Positions 45,288 through 56,020 of a DNA stretch of 64,000 nt are shown here, piece by piece. Numbering within the stretch: position 1 is the stretch's first letter; each line of letters starts with the position of its first letter. The stretch lies in the NCBI RefSeq assembly GCF_013408925.1, contig NZ_JACCAB010000001.1:744001-808000 (forward strand), read 5' to 3'. The notes under the pieces are model-generated. The model searched no databases, had not been told where the DNA came from, and saw only the letters and a program-made list of their open reading frames with translations. Source of the DNA: Pedococcus badiiscoriae (GTDB lineage: Bacteria; Actinomycetota; Actinomycetes; Actinomycetales; Dermatophilaceae). Made by a program: the position numbers and the translations under genes.

Positions 45288-45725
45288 TCAGGTCAGGTAG
45301 GTGGCGACCAGGTCGATGATGGGGAGGTCGGCCGGGAGCCAGGGCACGGCATACAGGTCGTGGGCCTCCAGCCAGCGCAGCTGGTCGTGGTCCTCGATCG
45401 GTGCCGGTTCGCCCGCGGTCACGCGAGCCAGCCACACGGTCATGGCGAAGGTCTCACCCAGCGGCCACCGACCGTCGGGGAGGGGGCCCGGCAGCCGCTC
45501 GCCCAGCTCCACCTCGACGCCGAGTTCCTCGCGCACCTCCCGGTGCAGGGCCTGTTCCGGCGTCTCCCCGGGGTCGACCTTGCCCCCGGGCATCTCCCAG
45601 CCGCCCGCGAGCGCCGGCGGCTCGGTCCGGCGCGCCGCGAGCAGCCGGGTGGGACGCACCAGGCTGTCGAGGACGGCAGCGCCGACGACGGCCGTCCTGG
45701 CGGTCCCCTCCGGTGGTGTCGTCAT
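45288..45725 (-). CDS. Nudix hydrolase (MutT-like)
   Basis: A 145-residue hydrolase of nucleoside diphosphate derivatives. The Nudix box reads [20 protein letters not shown] then ELGVE, complete with the EExEE-type metal ligands. [10 protein letters not shown] and [20 protein letters not shown] resemble 8-oxo-dGTP diphosphatase (MutT) proteins. The ATG at 45725 is preferred to a GTG 9 nt upstream. It lies 65 bp upstream of typA on the same strand. Confidence 0.87.
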   Translation of the reverse strand: MTTPPEGTARTAVVGAAVLDSLVRPTRLLAARRTEPPALAGGWEMPGGKVDPGETPEQALHREVREELGVEVELGERLPGPLPDGRWPLGETFAMTVWLARVTAGEPAPIEDHDQLRWLEAHDLYAVPWLPADLPIIDLVATYLT

Positions 45726-45984
45726 GGGGCCCACTGTGCCAGTTTGTCTGTGATCGGCGATCGGCGAGCTGCCGGATCATTTCGTCGCGGGGCGATACCC
45801 GCCTGAAGGATCTCCGTCGCCGCGTCACGATTCGGCATCAGGTTGTTGTGACGGACCCATACGAGCCGGATGATGGCCACCGAACGGGTCTGCGAGTCCG
45901 GCCCCATCGACGGGCGGAGCGACGCTACGCTGCCCGACGAACAGCAGGCCCAAGGTCGTCAACCAATGGAGGTGCGCACCACTC

Positions 45985-46980
45985 ATGAGTGCTCCCCTAG
46001 AGCTCGAACCAGGTGCCTCGACCGCCGCACCGGAGAGCGTGCTGGAGGGTGCCGGCAAGATCGAGGGGCGCTCTCTCGGCCAGATCGCGTGGACCCGGCT
46101 CAAGCGCGACAAGGTCGCCGTCGGGGGGTTCTTCTTCCTGATCTTCCTCATCGCGGTCGCGATCCTCGCCCCGGTGATCACCCACTTCGTCGGAGGCAAC
46201 CCCAACGAGTTCCACCAGGACCTCATCGACACGGCGGGCGGCACGCTCGGACCGAAGTCGGCCTACGGGGGCATGAGCTGGACGCACCCGATGGGGGTCG
46301 AGCCGGTGAACGGGCGCGACATCTTCGCGCGCATCGTCTACGGCTCGCGGATCTCGCTGCTGATCGCGTTCCTCGCCACCCTGCTGTCGGTCGTCATCGG
46401 GACGGCGATGGGGGTCGTCGCCGGCTACTTCGGCGGCTGGGTCGATGCCGTGATCAGTCGGCTCATGGACATCTTCCTGGCGTTCCCCCTGCTGGTCTTC
46501 GCGATCGCGCTCGTCGGCGTCATCCCGGACCGGGCCTTCGGCCTCGAGGGCGACGCGCTGCGAATCACCTTGCTGGTGTTCATCATCGGCTTCTTCAACT
46601 GGCCGTACATCGGACGTATCGTGCGCGGGCAGACCCTGTCGTTGCGCGAGCGTGAGTTCGTCGACGCCGCACGCAGCCTGGGCGCGCGGAACTTCACCAT
46701 CCTGCGCTCGGAGCTGCTGCCGAACCTGATGGCGCCGATCCTGGTCTACTCGACCCTGCTGATCCCGACCAACATCCTCTTCGAGGCGGCCCTGTCGTTC
46801 CTCGGTGTCGGAGTGCAGCCCCCCACCGCGTCGTGGGGCGGCATGCTCAGCTCGGCCGTCAACTTCTACACCATGCCCTACTTCATGGTGTGGCCTGGTG
46901 TGGCCATCTTCCTGACGGTCATGGCCTTCAATCTGTTCGGTGACGGGTTGCGCGACGCGCTCGATCCCCGGGCTCGCTAG
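45985..46980 (+). CDS. dppC: Peptide ABC transporter permease (DppC-like)
   Basis: A 331-residue membrane protein with six helices. The first follows VAVGGFFFLIFLIAVAILAP; the large outer loop holds HPMGVEPVNGRDIFARIVYG, the DppC/OppC hallmark with its D-x-F. The EAA loop that docks to the ATPases is EFVDAARSLGARNFTILRSE. GGAGGTGCG precedes the ATG. It opens a five-gene plus-strand operon in the order permease, binding protein, permease, ATPase, ATPase, which puts this permease unusually first. Confidence 0.9.
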   Translation: MSAPLELEPGASTAAPESVLEGAGKIEGRSLGQIAWTRLKRDKVAVGGFFFLIFLIAVAILAPVITHFVGGNPNEFHQDLIDTAGGTLGPKSAYGGMSWTHPMGVEPVNGRDIFARIVYGSRISLLIAFLATLLSVVIGTAMGVVAGYFGGWVDAVISRLMDIFLAFPLLVFAIALVGVIPDRAFGLEGDALRITLLVFIIGFFNWPYIGRIVRGQTLSLREREFVDAARSLGARNFTILRSELLPNLMAPILVYSTLLIPTNILFEAALSFLGVGVQPPTASWGGMLSSAVNFYTMPYFMVWPGVAIFLTVMAFNLFGDGLRDALDPRAR

Positions 46981-47025
46981 GTGCGAGGAAATGCGCACCA
47001 AACTCCGTATCCAGAAGGGTGTTCA

Positions 47026-48801
47026 ATGAAAAGAACCAAACTGACGGGAGTCGCCAGCCTGATCGCTGTCGCGGCTCTCGGCCTGAGTGGCTGCGCAGGA
47101 AGCAGCAAGAACCCGGGCACCGGCGGCACCAGCGGAGGCGGCAGCACCACCACGGCTGCCTTCAACGCTGCGCTCAACGCTTCCTTCAACCCGTCCACGA
47201 AGGCGGGCGGCACCCTGAAGTACGCCGACGACGCGCAGCCGGACAGCACCGACCCCGGCGACACCTACTACGGGTACATGTGGGACTTCGTCCGCCTGTA
47301 CGGCCGGGCGCTGACGATGTTCAAGGTCGTCCCCGGCAAGGGCAGCTCCGAGCTCGTGGGTGACCTCGCCGAGGGCAAGGGCACCTCGCCCGACCAGGGC
47401 AAGACCTGGACCTACAAGCTGCGCTCCGGCCTCAAGTTCGAGGACGGCACCCCGATCACGTCCAAGGACGTGAAGTACGCGGTGGAGCGCCAGTACGACA
47501 AGGAGGTCTTCCCGGACGGGCCGACCTACCTCAACGACATGCTCGCGTGGCCGACCGGGTACAAGGGCGCCTACAAGTCCAAGGGTGTCAACACGGACTC
47601 GGCCATCAGCACGCCGGACGACCAGACCATCACCTTCCACCTCAAGACCGCCTTCTCCGGGTTCGACTACGTCGTCATGACGCCGCAGACGATCCCCGTG
47701 CCGCAGGCCAAGGACACGGGTGCGAAGTACAAGGAGCACCCGATCTCCTCGGGTCCCTACATGTTCGAGGCCAACTCCTACGTCGAGGGCAAGGGCTACA
47801 ACCTGGTTCGCAACCCCAACTGGAGCAAGGCGACCGACCCGAACCGCCCGGCGCTCCCGGACCGCATCGAGATGCAGTTCAACCAGAACGCCGAGGACAT
47901 CGACAACCGGATCATCGCCGGTGACCTCGACGTCCACGTGACCGGGACGGGTGTCACCTCCGCGACCCAGAGCCGCGTGCTCACGACGCCGGACCTGAAG
48001 GCCCGCGCCGACAACCCGACGATCGCGCGCCTGTGGTACGTCTCGATCCCGAGCACGGTCAAGCCCTTCGACAACAAGGACTGCCGCGTCGCCGTCCAGT
48101 ACGCCATGGACCGCACCTCGTACCAGACCGCCTACGGCGGCGCCTTCACCGGCGGCGAGCTCGCGACGACCATCCTGCCCCCGATCATCCCGGGCTACCA
48201 GAAGTTCGACCTCTACCCGACGCCGGGCAACAAGGGCGACGTGGCCAAGGCCAAGGAAGAGCTGGCCAAGTGTGGCAAGCCCAGCGGCTTCGCGACCACG
48301 ATGGGTTACCGCTCCGAGCGGCCCAAGGAGAAGGCCGTCGCCGAGGCGTTCCAGCAGTCGCTGGCCAAGGTCGGCATCACGGTGACGCTGAAGGGCTTCC
48401 CGAAGAAGGACTACTTCTCGACCTACTGCGGCAACCCGCCGTACGTCGTGAAGAACAACCTGGGCCTGTGCGTCAACGGCTGGGGTGCCGACTGGAACGA
48501 CGGTTACGGCTTCCTGGCACAGATCGTCGACTCGCGTGTCATCCGTGACACGGGTGGCTCGTCGAACATCTCCGTTCGCGACCCCGCGGTGGACAAGCTG
48601 CTCGACCAGGCTCAGAACGAGCTGGACGTGTCGAAGCGCAACGCCATCTGGGGCCAGATCGACCACCAGGTCATGGACGACGCCACGATCTACCCGGGCG
48701 TCTACGCCAAGGCTCTGCTGCTGCGCGGCAAGAACCTGACCAACGTGTGGATCAACCAGCAGTTCGGTTACTACGACTACCTGTCACTCGGCAAGTCCTA
48801 G
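47026..48801 (+). CDS. dppA: Peptide ABC transporter substrate-binding lipoprotein (DppA-like)
   Basis: A 591-residue lipoprotein. The signal peptide MKRTKLTGVASLIAVAALG ends in the lipobox LSGC; a Gly/Ser/Thr-rich linker follows. The family 5 solute-binding fold has LKYADDAQPDSTDPGDTYYG, YKLRSGLKFEDGTPITSKDV and VQYAMDRTSYQTAYGG. It delivers peptides or similar solutes to the two permeases encoded around it. The start at 47026 has AGAAGGGTG upstream; 45 bp separate it from the permease stop. Its Lys-rich composition differs from the LpqW-like protein, which has the same fold but no transporter. Confidence 0.92.
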   Translation: MKRTKLTGVASLIAVAALGLSGCAGSSKNPGTGGTSGGGSTTTAAFNAALNASFNPSTKAGGTLKYADDAQPDSTDPGDTYYGYMWDFVRLYGRALTMFKVVPGKGSSELVGDLAEGKGTSPDQGKTWTYKLRSGLKFEDGTPITSKDVKYAVERQYDKEVFPDGPTYLNDMLAWPTGYKGAYKSKGVNTDSAISTPDDQTITFHLKTAFSGFDYVVMTPQTIPVPQAKDTGAKYKEHPISSGPYMFEANSYVEGKGYNLVRNPNWSKATDPNRPALPDRIEMQFNQNAEDIDNRIIAGDLDVHVTGTGVTSATQSRVLTTPDLKARADNPTIARLWYVSIPSTVKPFDNKDCRVAVQYAMDRTSYQTAYGGAFTGGELATTILPPIIPGYQKFDLYPTPGNKGDVAKAKEELAKCGKPSGFATTMGYRSERPKEKAVAEAFQQSLAKVGITVTLKGFPKKDYFSTYCGNPPYVVKNNLGLCVNGWGADWNDGYGFLAQIVDSRVIRDTGGSSNISVRDPAVDKLLDQAQNELDVSKRNAIWGQIDHQVMDDATIYPGVYAKALLLRGKNLTNVWINQQFGYYDYLSLGKS

Positions 48802-48887
48802 TCCCTCCGTCCCACCGCACAGAGAGCGGGTGAAGGCAACAGCGGGTGGCCGGTCCTGACCGGGCCGGCCACCCCCTGCCACACGAA

Positions 48888-49901
48888 GTGATCACCTACA
48901 TCATCCGGCGACTGTTCGCCGCCGTCGGCCTCCTCCTGGTCGTCACCCTCATCACGTTCGCGATCTTCTACCTCCTCCCCCGGCTGGCCGGCGCCACCCC
49001 CGAGACGCTGGCGGCCCGCTACGTGGGTCGGTCCGCCACGGCCGCGACCGTTCACCTGACGGCCGTGAACCTCGGCTTCTACGACCCCATCTACGTGCAG
49101 TACTGGCACTGGCTGAAGGGCATCTTCACCGGCGTCGACTACAACATCGGCTCCGGCATCGACCACTGCCCCGCCCCGTGCCTGGGCTACTCCTTCCAGA
49201 CCAAGTCGGCCGTCCTGCCCGACATCCTGCGCGTCGCCCCGGTGACCTTCTCGCTCGCGGTCGGCGCAGCGGTGATCTGGCTCCTGGTGGGCGTCTCGAC
49301 CGGTGTCCTGTCCGCGCTGCGTCGCGGCACCTTCTTCGACCGCGCCGCGATGACCGTCTCCCTCGCGGGCGTGTCGCTCCCGATCTACTGGACCGGCCTG
49401 ATGGCGCTGGCCTTCTTCGCCTACCAGTGGGGCCTGGTCCCGCCCGGCGGCAGCTACACCCCCATCACCAAGAACCCCCTGCTGTGGGCCAGCGACCTCA
49501 TGGTCCCCTGGATCACCCTGGCCTTCCTCTTCTCGGCGGCGTATGCGCGACTCACCCGCGCAGGCATGCTCGAGACGATGAGCGAGGACTACGTCCGCAC
49601 CGCGCGCGCCAAGGGCCTGCGCGAACGCGACGTCGTCGTCAAGCACGGACTGCGGGCGGCACTGACGCCCATCCTGACCATCTTCGGCCTCGACCTCGGG
49701 CTGCTGCTCGGCGGCGCCGTCCTGACCGAGACCGCGTTCAGCCTCGACGGGCTGGGCCGCTACGCCATCCTGGCGATCGGCGACCAGGACCTCCCTCGTA
49801 TCCTGGGCGTCGTCCTCGTGGCGTCGGTCTTCGTCGTGCTGGCGAACCTGATCGTTGACCTGTTGTATGCCGTCGTCGACCCGAGAGTGCGGATCCAGTG
49901 A
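48888..49901 (+). CDS. dppB: Peptide ABC transporter permease (DppB-like)
   Basis: A 337-residue membrane protein with six helices. The N-terminus ITYIIRRLFAAVGLLLVVTL is the typical DppB start; the EAA loop is EDYVRTARAKGLRERDVVVK. The outer loop is enlarged, with two Cys (DHCPAPCLGYS) that could form a disulphide. GTG at 48888 fits the family; a GTG at 48846 would add 14 unlikely residues. It overlaps the next ATPase gene by 4 bp (GTGA). Confidence 0.9.
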   Translation: MITYIIRRLFAAVGLLLVVTLITFAIFYLLPRLAGATPETLAARYVGRSATAATVHLTAVNLGFYDPIYVQYWHWLKGIFTGVDYNIGSGIDHCPAPCLGYSFQTKSAVLPDILRVAPVTFSLAVGAAVIWLLVGVSTGVLSALRRGTFFDRAAMTVSLAGVSLPIYWTGLMALAFFAYQWGLVPPGGSYTPITKNPLLWASDLMVPWITLAFLFSAAYARLTRAGMLETMSEDYVRTARAKGLRERDVVVKHGLRAALTPILTIFGLDLGLLLGGAVLTETAFSLDGLGRYAILAIGDQDLPRILGVVLVASVFVVLANLIVDLLYAVVDPRVRIQ

Positions 49902-50920
49902 GCGACCCCTTCCTCGACGTGCGGGACCTGCACGTCTCGTTCGAGACCATGGACGGCCTGGTCAAGTCCGTCGACGGGCTGTCGTTCCAGCTGGAGCGCG
50001 GCCAGACGCTGGGCATCGTGGGTGAGTCCGGGTCGGGCAAGAGCGTGACCAGCCTGTCGATCATGGGTCTGCACCGCGGAGGCAACGCGAGGATCTCGGG
50101 GCAGATCATGCTCGACGGGACCGACCTCGTCACGGCCTCGGACGAGAAGGTCCGGGGCCTGCGGGGCAAGAAGATGGCGATGATCTTCCAGGACCCGCTG
50201 TCGGCGATGCACCCCTTCTACACGGTCGGCCACCAGATCATCGAGGCCTACCGGGTGCACAACAACGTCAGTGCCGGTGTCGCCCGCAAGCACGCCATCA
50301 CCATGCTCGACCGGGTGGGCATCCCCCAGGCGAGCTCGCGGGTGGACGACTACCCACACCAGTTCTCCGGCGGGATGCGCCAGCGCGCGATGATCGCCAT
50401 GGCGCTGTCCTGCGACCCCGACCTGCTCATCGCGGACGAGCCGACCACCGCCCTGGACGTCACGGTCCAGGCGCAGATCCTCGACCTGATCCGCGACCTG
50501 CAGAGCGAGTTCAACTCGGCGGTCATCATCATCACCCACGACCTCGGCGTCGTGGCCGAGCTCGCCGACGACATCTTGGTCATGTATGCCGGCCGCTCCA
50601 TGGAGTACGCGTCCGCCCACGACACCTTCGAGCGCCCTCAGCATCCCTACACCTGGGGTCTGCTGGGCTCGATGCCGCGCATGGACCGGGTCCGCACCGA
50701 GCGGTTGCTGCCGATCGTCGGCGCCCCGCCCAGCCTCATCAACGTGCCCTCGGGATGTCCCTTCCACCCGCGGTGCGCGTTCGAGGACCGCACCGGGGGG
50801 CTCGCCCGCACCGAGCGACCGGAGTTCGAGGAGACCCTTCCGGGCCACTTCGTCGCCTGCCACCTCAGTGCCGAGGAACGTCGCCGCATCTGGGAGACCG
50901 AGATCCTGCCGAAGCTCTGA
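49898..50920 (+). CDS. dppD: Peptide ABC transporter ATP-binding protein (DppD-like)
   Basis: A 340-residue ATPase. Walker A is GESGSGKSV, the Q-loop is in [12 protein letters not shown], the signature FSGGMRQR, Walker [14 protein letters not shown] and the switch His in IITHDLGVV. The C-terminal oligopeptide-transporter extension [15 protein letters not shown] is present, whose cysteines may hold an Fe-S cluster in related proteins. GTG start overlaps the DppB stop. It pairs with the DppF-like protein to power the permeases. Confidence 0.93.
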   Translation: MSDPFLDVRDLHVSFETMDGLVKSVDGLSFQLERGQTLGIVGESGSGKSVTSLSIMGLHRGGNARISGQIMLDGTDLVTASDEKVRGLRGKKMAMIFQDPLSAMHPFYTVGHQIIEAYRVHNNVSAGVARKHAITMLDRVGIPQASSRVDDYPHQFSGGMRQRAMIAMALSCDPDLLIADEPTTALDVTVQAQILDLIRDLQSEFNSAVIIITHDLGVVAELADDILVMYAGRSMEYASAHDTFERPQHPYTWGLLGSMPRMDRVRTERLLPIVGAPPSLINVPSGCPFHPRCAFEDRTGGLARTERPEFEETLPGHFVACHLSAEERRRIWETEILPKL

Positions 50921-50972
50921 GCAGCCCTCGTCCCCACCGATCCCCCACCGACTGCACGACCTGGGAGTCCCC

Positions 50973-52085
<1,113 letters not shown>

Positions 52086-52177
52086 CTCGTCCGCGGCATA
52101 CCCGCTGAGGGGGCACGCTGGTGAGGTAAGGCTGGGCTTCGGTGACACGGGTGGAGTTCCTTGCCAGAGTGGGCGGT

Positions 52178-52486
52178 ATGAGCCGACTGCTGACTGACGA
52201 GGAGATCGGGCGCCAGCTCGGCGAGCTGCCGGGCTGGACCCGCCAGGGTGGCGAGATCTCCGCGAGCTACCAGGCGCCGGACTTCCCCACCGCGGTCCGG
52301 CTCGTCGACGAGGTCGCGCTGGAGGCCGAGGACATGGACCACCACCCTGACATCGACATCCGTTGGCGCACAGTGAAGTTCGTGTTGTCGACCCACTCCG
52401 AGGGAGGGCTCACGCAGCTCGACGTCGAGCTCGCCCACCGGGTGACGCAGGCTGCCGCACGACTCAAGGCGACCGCCGATGGCTGA
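52178..52486 (+). CDS. Pterin-4a-carbinolamine dehydratase-like protein
   Basis: A 102-residue PCD/DCoH-type protein. The motif EAEDMDHHPDIDIRWRTVKF carries the catalytic His-His and the DI/W core; LPGWTRQGGEISASYQAPDF is the first strand-helix unit. The enzyme recycles 4a-hydroxytetrahydrobiopterin; in bacteria without phenylalanine hydroxylase the role is often unclear. ATG at 52178 fits the family; an in-frame GTG lies 36 nt upstream. It overlaps the VIT1-like gene by 8 bp. Confidence 0.88.
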   Translation: MSRLLTDEEIGRQLGELPGWTRQGGEISASYQAPDFPTAVRLVDEVALEAEDMDHHPDIDIRWRTVKFVLSTHSEGGLTQLDVELAHRVTQAAARLKATADG

Positions 52487-53207
52487 GGCGATAGCTGCCG
52501 AGACCGAGCCGCATGACGGGGAGGAGCACGTCCAGGGCATCGGGGCCCGGCTCAACTGGCTCCGAGCCGGCGTCCTCGGCGCCAACGACGGCATCGTCTC
52601 CACGGCGGGCATCGTGATCGGTGTGGCTGCCGCCACCGCCCAGCGCTCGAGCATCGCGACCGCCGGGATCGCCGGGTTGGCCGCCGGGGCGATGAGCATG
52701 GCGACCGGCGAGTACGTCTCTGTCAGCACCCAGCGCGACACCGAGCAGGCCCTGCTGGACAAGGAGCGCGGCGAGCTGCGCGACATGCCCGAGGAGGAGC
52801 TCGAGGAACTGACGGAGATCTACCGGGACAAGGGACTGACGCCCGAGCTCGCCGCCGAGGTCGCGCGCCAGCTGACCGCCCACGACGCGCTGGGCGCGCA
52901 CGCCGAGGCCGAGCTGGGCATCGACCCCGACGACCTGACCAACCCCTGGCACGCGGCCTTCGCCTCGATGGTGTCGTTCACCCTCGGGGCCCTGTTGCCC
53001 CTGCTGGCAGTCCTGCTCCCACCGGCCGGGGCCCGGGTCTGGGTGACGGCGGTGGCCGTCGTGACCGCGCTTGCCCTCACGGGGTGGGGCAGCGCGAGGC
53101 TCGGCGAGGCACCAGTGCGACCAGCGGTGCTGCGCAACGTGGCCGGCGGCGCACTGGCGATGCTGGTGACCTACGGCATCGGCGCCCTGGTCGGCACCCA
53201 GGTCTGA
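52479..53207 (+). CDS. VIT1/CCC1-type iron/manganese transporter
   Basis: A 242-residue membrane protein. The N-terminal helix 1 region has LRAGVLGANDGIVSTAGIVI and GAMSMATGEYVSVSTQRDTE, the signature of the vacuolar iron transporter family. A long charged cytoplasmic loop (ALLDKERGELRDMPEEELEE) that binds metal in relatives separates helices 2 and 3; about five helices in all. It would move Fe2+/Mn2+ out of the cytoplasm. It overlaps the pterin dehydratase gene by 8 bp. Confidence 0.9.
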   Translation: MAEAIAAETEPHDGEEHVQGIGARLNWLRAGVLGANDGIVSTAGIVIGVAAATAQRSSIATAGIAGLAAGAMSMATGEYVSVSTQRDTEQALLDKERGELRDMPEEELEELTEIYRDKGLTPELAAEVARQLTAHDALGAHAEAELGIDPDDLTNPWHAAFASMVSFTLGALLPLLAVLLPPAGARVWVTAVAVVTALALTGWGSARLGEAPVRPAVLRNVAGGALAMLVTYGIGALVGTQV

Positions 53208-53238
53208 GGCCCCTCCGCGAGACGCCGCAGGAAACCTG

Positions 53239-53895
53239 TCAGTCGCCGCGCCGATCTGCAAGGCGGTCGCCGAACTCGTCCGGCGGAGCGCCGCGGAGCT
53301 GGTCGAACGTCGGCCCTGGGGCGCTCAGTGCCTCGACCAGCCCGGCGAGCGGACGGGGCAGCGCGGCCACGTCGAGCGCGCCCGCCATCGCCGCCGCCAT
53401 GAGCTCCTTGCGACCGGAGGCTGCGCCGGCGAACCGGTGCACCTGTTCGTGGAAGCTCTCGGACACCCAGGCGGGCTGCTGGGTGAGCATCGCGAACCGC
53501 TGGGTCAGGCCGAGGTCCTCCAGCACCGTGCGGATGCCGTTCTCGCCCAGGTCCCTCATGAGCTCGTCCTCCAGGTCCCGGTCGCAGACCTGGAAGCCCC
53601 ACCAGGGCAGCTCGTCGACGGCCGCCACCGCGCAGCCGACGCGCCGCAGGGCACGGACGACGAAGCGTGCCTCCGGTGCGTCGCACATGCCCAGCACCTG
53701 CGGGCTGTCCGGCGCCTCGGTCGCGGCGAGCAGGTGGCGTCGGATGTTGGTGACCCCGCGCATGTCGACCAGGTGGATGCCCTCGTCGGCGAGGCCGATG
53801 CCCGATCGCTGCGCCACCACGCGCAGGGCAGCCACGTCGCTGGCCCCTTCGAGCAGGACCCACACCCGACAGCCCACGGGCACCGTGACGGTCAT
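53239..53895 (-). CDS. Stand-alone TOPRIM (OLD-like) protein
   Basis: A 218-residue protein. It starts with a TOPRIM-like first strand, RVWVLLEGASDVAAL, carrying the conserved Glu, and has a second acidic strand, VLGMCDAPEARFVVRAL. This is the pattern of OLD-family TOPRIM nuclease/hydrolase domains, but no ABC-type ATPase is fused or adjacent. The C-terminal half (about 120-218) is helical and unassigned. GGGAG precedes the ATG at 53895. It lies 55 bp after the HNH lipoprotein gene on the same strand. A role in DNA repair or defence is possible but not shown. Confidence 0.65.
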   Translation of the reverse strand: MTVTVPVGCRVWVLLEGASDVAALRVVAQRSGIGLADEGIHLVDMRGVTNIRRHLLAATEAPDSPQVLGMCDAPEARFVVRALRRVGCAVAAVDELPWWGFQVCDRDLEDELMRDLGENGIRTVLEDLGLTQRFAMLTQQPAWVSESFHEQVHRFAGAASGRKELMAAAMAGALDVAALPRPLAGLVEALSAPGPTFDQLRGAPPDEFGDRLADRRGD

Positions 53896-53950
53896 GCTCC
53901 CAATCTGCCAGAGTCCTGCCGGTCGCCCGCGCGATTCGGGCCGGGCGGTG

Positions 53951-55033
53951 TCACCGCTCGCACACGACCCCGTCGTGGTCGCGGTCCTGGTACCAGGAGT
54001 ACTCGGGATCGACGCCCCTGCGGTACGGGCCGTAGCCTGCGGCGATCGCCTCGCGGCAGGTGCCGAACCGTGGATCGGTGCCGTTGGAGGGCTTGCTGGG
54101 CGTTGCCTGGCTGGACGGCGGTTGAGTGGGCATTGGCCGACTGGCCGTGGTGGCGGACTGCTCGGGACCACCGCCCAGCGGGATCGAGGTAGCGAGCGGC
54201 AGCGGCTGGCCCGGGCAGGCGCTGAGGACCCGCACCATCGCGTCCCGCTCCGCGGCGGTCACCCACAGTCGGTAGCGATGCTTCACCGCGATCTGGCGCG
54301 CGACATAGGCGCACCGACCTGCCTTGCGCGGGGGCAGCCAGGTGGCGGCATCGCCGTCACCCTTGCGCAGGTTCGTCGGGCCGTCCACGGCGAGCAGGTT
54401 CAGCGGGTCGTTCGCGAAGGCGGTGCGCTGGGCCAGCGACCACTGCTGGGCTCCCTTCTGCCAGGCGTCGGAGAGGGCCACGACGTGGTCGATCTGGACG
54501 GCGTTCGACGTGCTCGGGCCCCGGACGAACGCGATCGTGGAGCCGGTGTAGGGGTCGTGGAGCGTGCCCTTGAGGACCAGGCAGCCGTGGGTGCCGGCCT
54601 TGAGCGTGAACCGGGTCAGGTCACGCCTCAGGATGTCGTTGCGGGTGTCGCAGCCGTTGCGGTCGACGTCGGCCCAGGCCTGTCCGAAGCGAGCGCGCTC
54701 GTAGCCGGTCCTGGGCGCCCGCCCCTTGAGGACCAGGGTGGCCAGGGTGGTGACCGCCGCGCCGGGCCGGATGGTGTGGCTCGCCGAGGGCGTCGCCCTC
54801 GAGGCCACCGCCGGGGCAGCGAGGGACGCGGGGCCCGGCGTGGTGTTCGGGCCCGTGCCGTTCGAGGTCGTCGGATGCACCGCGGTGGCGGCGACGACGC
54901 CCGACGCAGCAGAGGTCCTGCCCCCGTCGGCGTCCGCGGAGCCGGCCGCCGCCGGGCCACATGCCGACACGGCCAGCACCGTCACCAGCGCGCCGGCAGC
55001 GGCGGGCCAGTGGAGGTCAGGAGGACGGATCAT
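53951..55033 (-). CDS. Secreted lipoprotein HNH endonuclease (DUF1524) with Excalibur domain
   Basis: A 360-residue protein. The signal peptide ends in the lipobox LAVSAC, followed by an Ala/Thr-rich linker of about 60 residues. The DUF1524-type HNH domain (about 100-265) has NAVQIDHVVALSDAWQKGAQ, NDPLNLLAVDGPTNLRKGD and ATWLPPRKAGRCAYVARQ. A Pro/Ser/Thr linker leads to a C-terminal Excalibur calcium-binding motif, EYSWYQDRDHDGVVCE. Such proteins degrade extracellular DNA. Related secreted nucleases are frequent in actinobacteria. Confidence 0.87.
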   Translation of the reverse strand: MIRPPDLHWPAAAGALVTVLAVSACGPAAAGSADADGGRTSAASGVVAATAVHPTTSNGTGPNTTPGPASLAAPAVASRATPSASHTIRPGAAVTTLATLVLKGRAPRTGYERARFGQAWADVDRNGCDTRNDILRRDLTRFTLKAGTHGCLVLKGTLHDPYTGSTIAFVRGPSTSNAVQIDHVVALSDAWQKGAQQWSLAQRTAFANDPLNLLAVDGPTNLRKGDGDAATWLPPRKAGRCAYVARQIAVKHRYRLWVTAAERDAMVRVLSACPGQPLPLATSIPLGGGPEQSATTASRPMPTQPPSSQATPSKPSNGTDPRFGTCREAIAAGYGPYRRGVDPEYSWYQDRDHDGVVCER

Positions 55034-55171
55034 GAGGTGGGACAGGCGCTTTCGGTCGACACGGCGTGACTCGGCAACGGTAGGTCGGCTGGATGCCGGT
55101 GTTCGCCGAACCGGGTGATCCTGCCCGAACAGCCGACCCCCGGCGTCAGCCAGGTCGGGGCTCGGTCGGGG

Positions 55172-55201
55172 CTCGGTCAGGTCGGGCTCGGTCAGGTCGG
55201 G
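55172..55201. repeat. Two 15-bp tandem repeats (CTCGGTCAGGTCGGG)
   Basis: Exact copies at 55172-55186 and 55187-55201, preceded by a shorter related unit at 55161-55171. They fill the space between the HNH lipoprotein start and the DUF1345 stop. No function is evident. Confidence 0.75.
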
Positions 55202-55208
55202 CTCCCGG

Positions 55209-55904
55209 CTACTTGAGCAGGCTCACTCCACGGGCGATGACGAGGACCGAGAGCATCAGCGCTGAGACGGACTGGAGGCCCATGAGCACCTTCGTGCGCG
55301 ACGAGAGCGGCATGGTGTCCGTGGGGCTGAATGCCGACGAGTTCGTGACCGAGACATACAGGTAGTCGATGAACCCTGGCACCCACCCAGACCTGGCCGC
55401 TGAGCTCGCGGCCACCTCGTAGATCGCGTCGTGGTCCTCGTCCTGGGGGAAGCGGAAGTCGGCCACCGGCAGTCCTGGACGCGCGGTCTGGGTGCGCTTG
55501 ACGGGACCACCGCGGTCGAGCTCCCAGTACGCGAGCGCGAAGACCAGCACGTTGGTCAGCCACACCTGGAGAGCCGCCAGCAGCAAGCCGGCTCCGTTCT
55601 GGGCGGTACCGCTGACCAGGGCCCGCACCAGCAGCACGAGAGAGCCTGCGTTCGTCGCCGCGATGAGCAGCACGAGCGCGATCGAGACCCTGCGAAGCCA
55701 CCGGTTGTCACGGGTCATCCGGCGCGGGTTGGCCGCCACCAGCGGGATGAAGAGGGCCGCCTCCAGCAGAGGCACCGCCAGCCGTGGGCCGAGCAGCAGG
55801 CCTTCGGGTAGCAGGGCGTACAGGCTGATGGCGACGAGGACGGCCAGGGCCGCCGGAAGGCGGACCTCGCCGGGGTGCTGCTTGCGGTGGATCTGGGTGC
55901 TCAC
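55209..55904 (-). CDS. DUF1345 family membrane protein
   Basis: A 231-residue membrane protein with about six helices. LPAALAVLVAISLYALLPEG begins the first; NVLVFALAYWELDRGGP and WVPGFIDYLYVSVTNSSAFS, then PTDTMPLSSRTKVLMGLQSV are the DUF1345 signatures, recalling the pore-like TD-MPLS segment of ion-channel-like proteins. The function is unknown. It lies upstream of the HNH lipoprotein on the same strand. Confidence 0.83.
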   Translation of the reverse strand: MSTQIHRKQHPGEVRLPAALAVLVAISLYALLPEGLLLGPRLAVPLLEAALFIPLVAANPRRMTRDNRWLRRVSIALVLLIAATNAGSLVLLVRALVSGTAQNGAGLLLAALQVWLTNVLVFALAYWELDRGGPVKRTQTARPGLPVADFRFPQDEDHDAIYEVAASSAARSGWVPGFIDYLYVSVTNSSAFSPTDTMPLSSRTKVLMGLQSVSALMLSVLVIARGVSLLK

Positions 55905-56020
55905 CCACTTGGTCTACTGCCCCACCGCGCGAGGAGACGGCTGCCACACCGAGGAAGCCCGGGCGACTTGGTGGCATACGGTCGCCGTCGGGGCGTGGGC
56001 GCCAGGGGGGTTCCCGGGTG

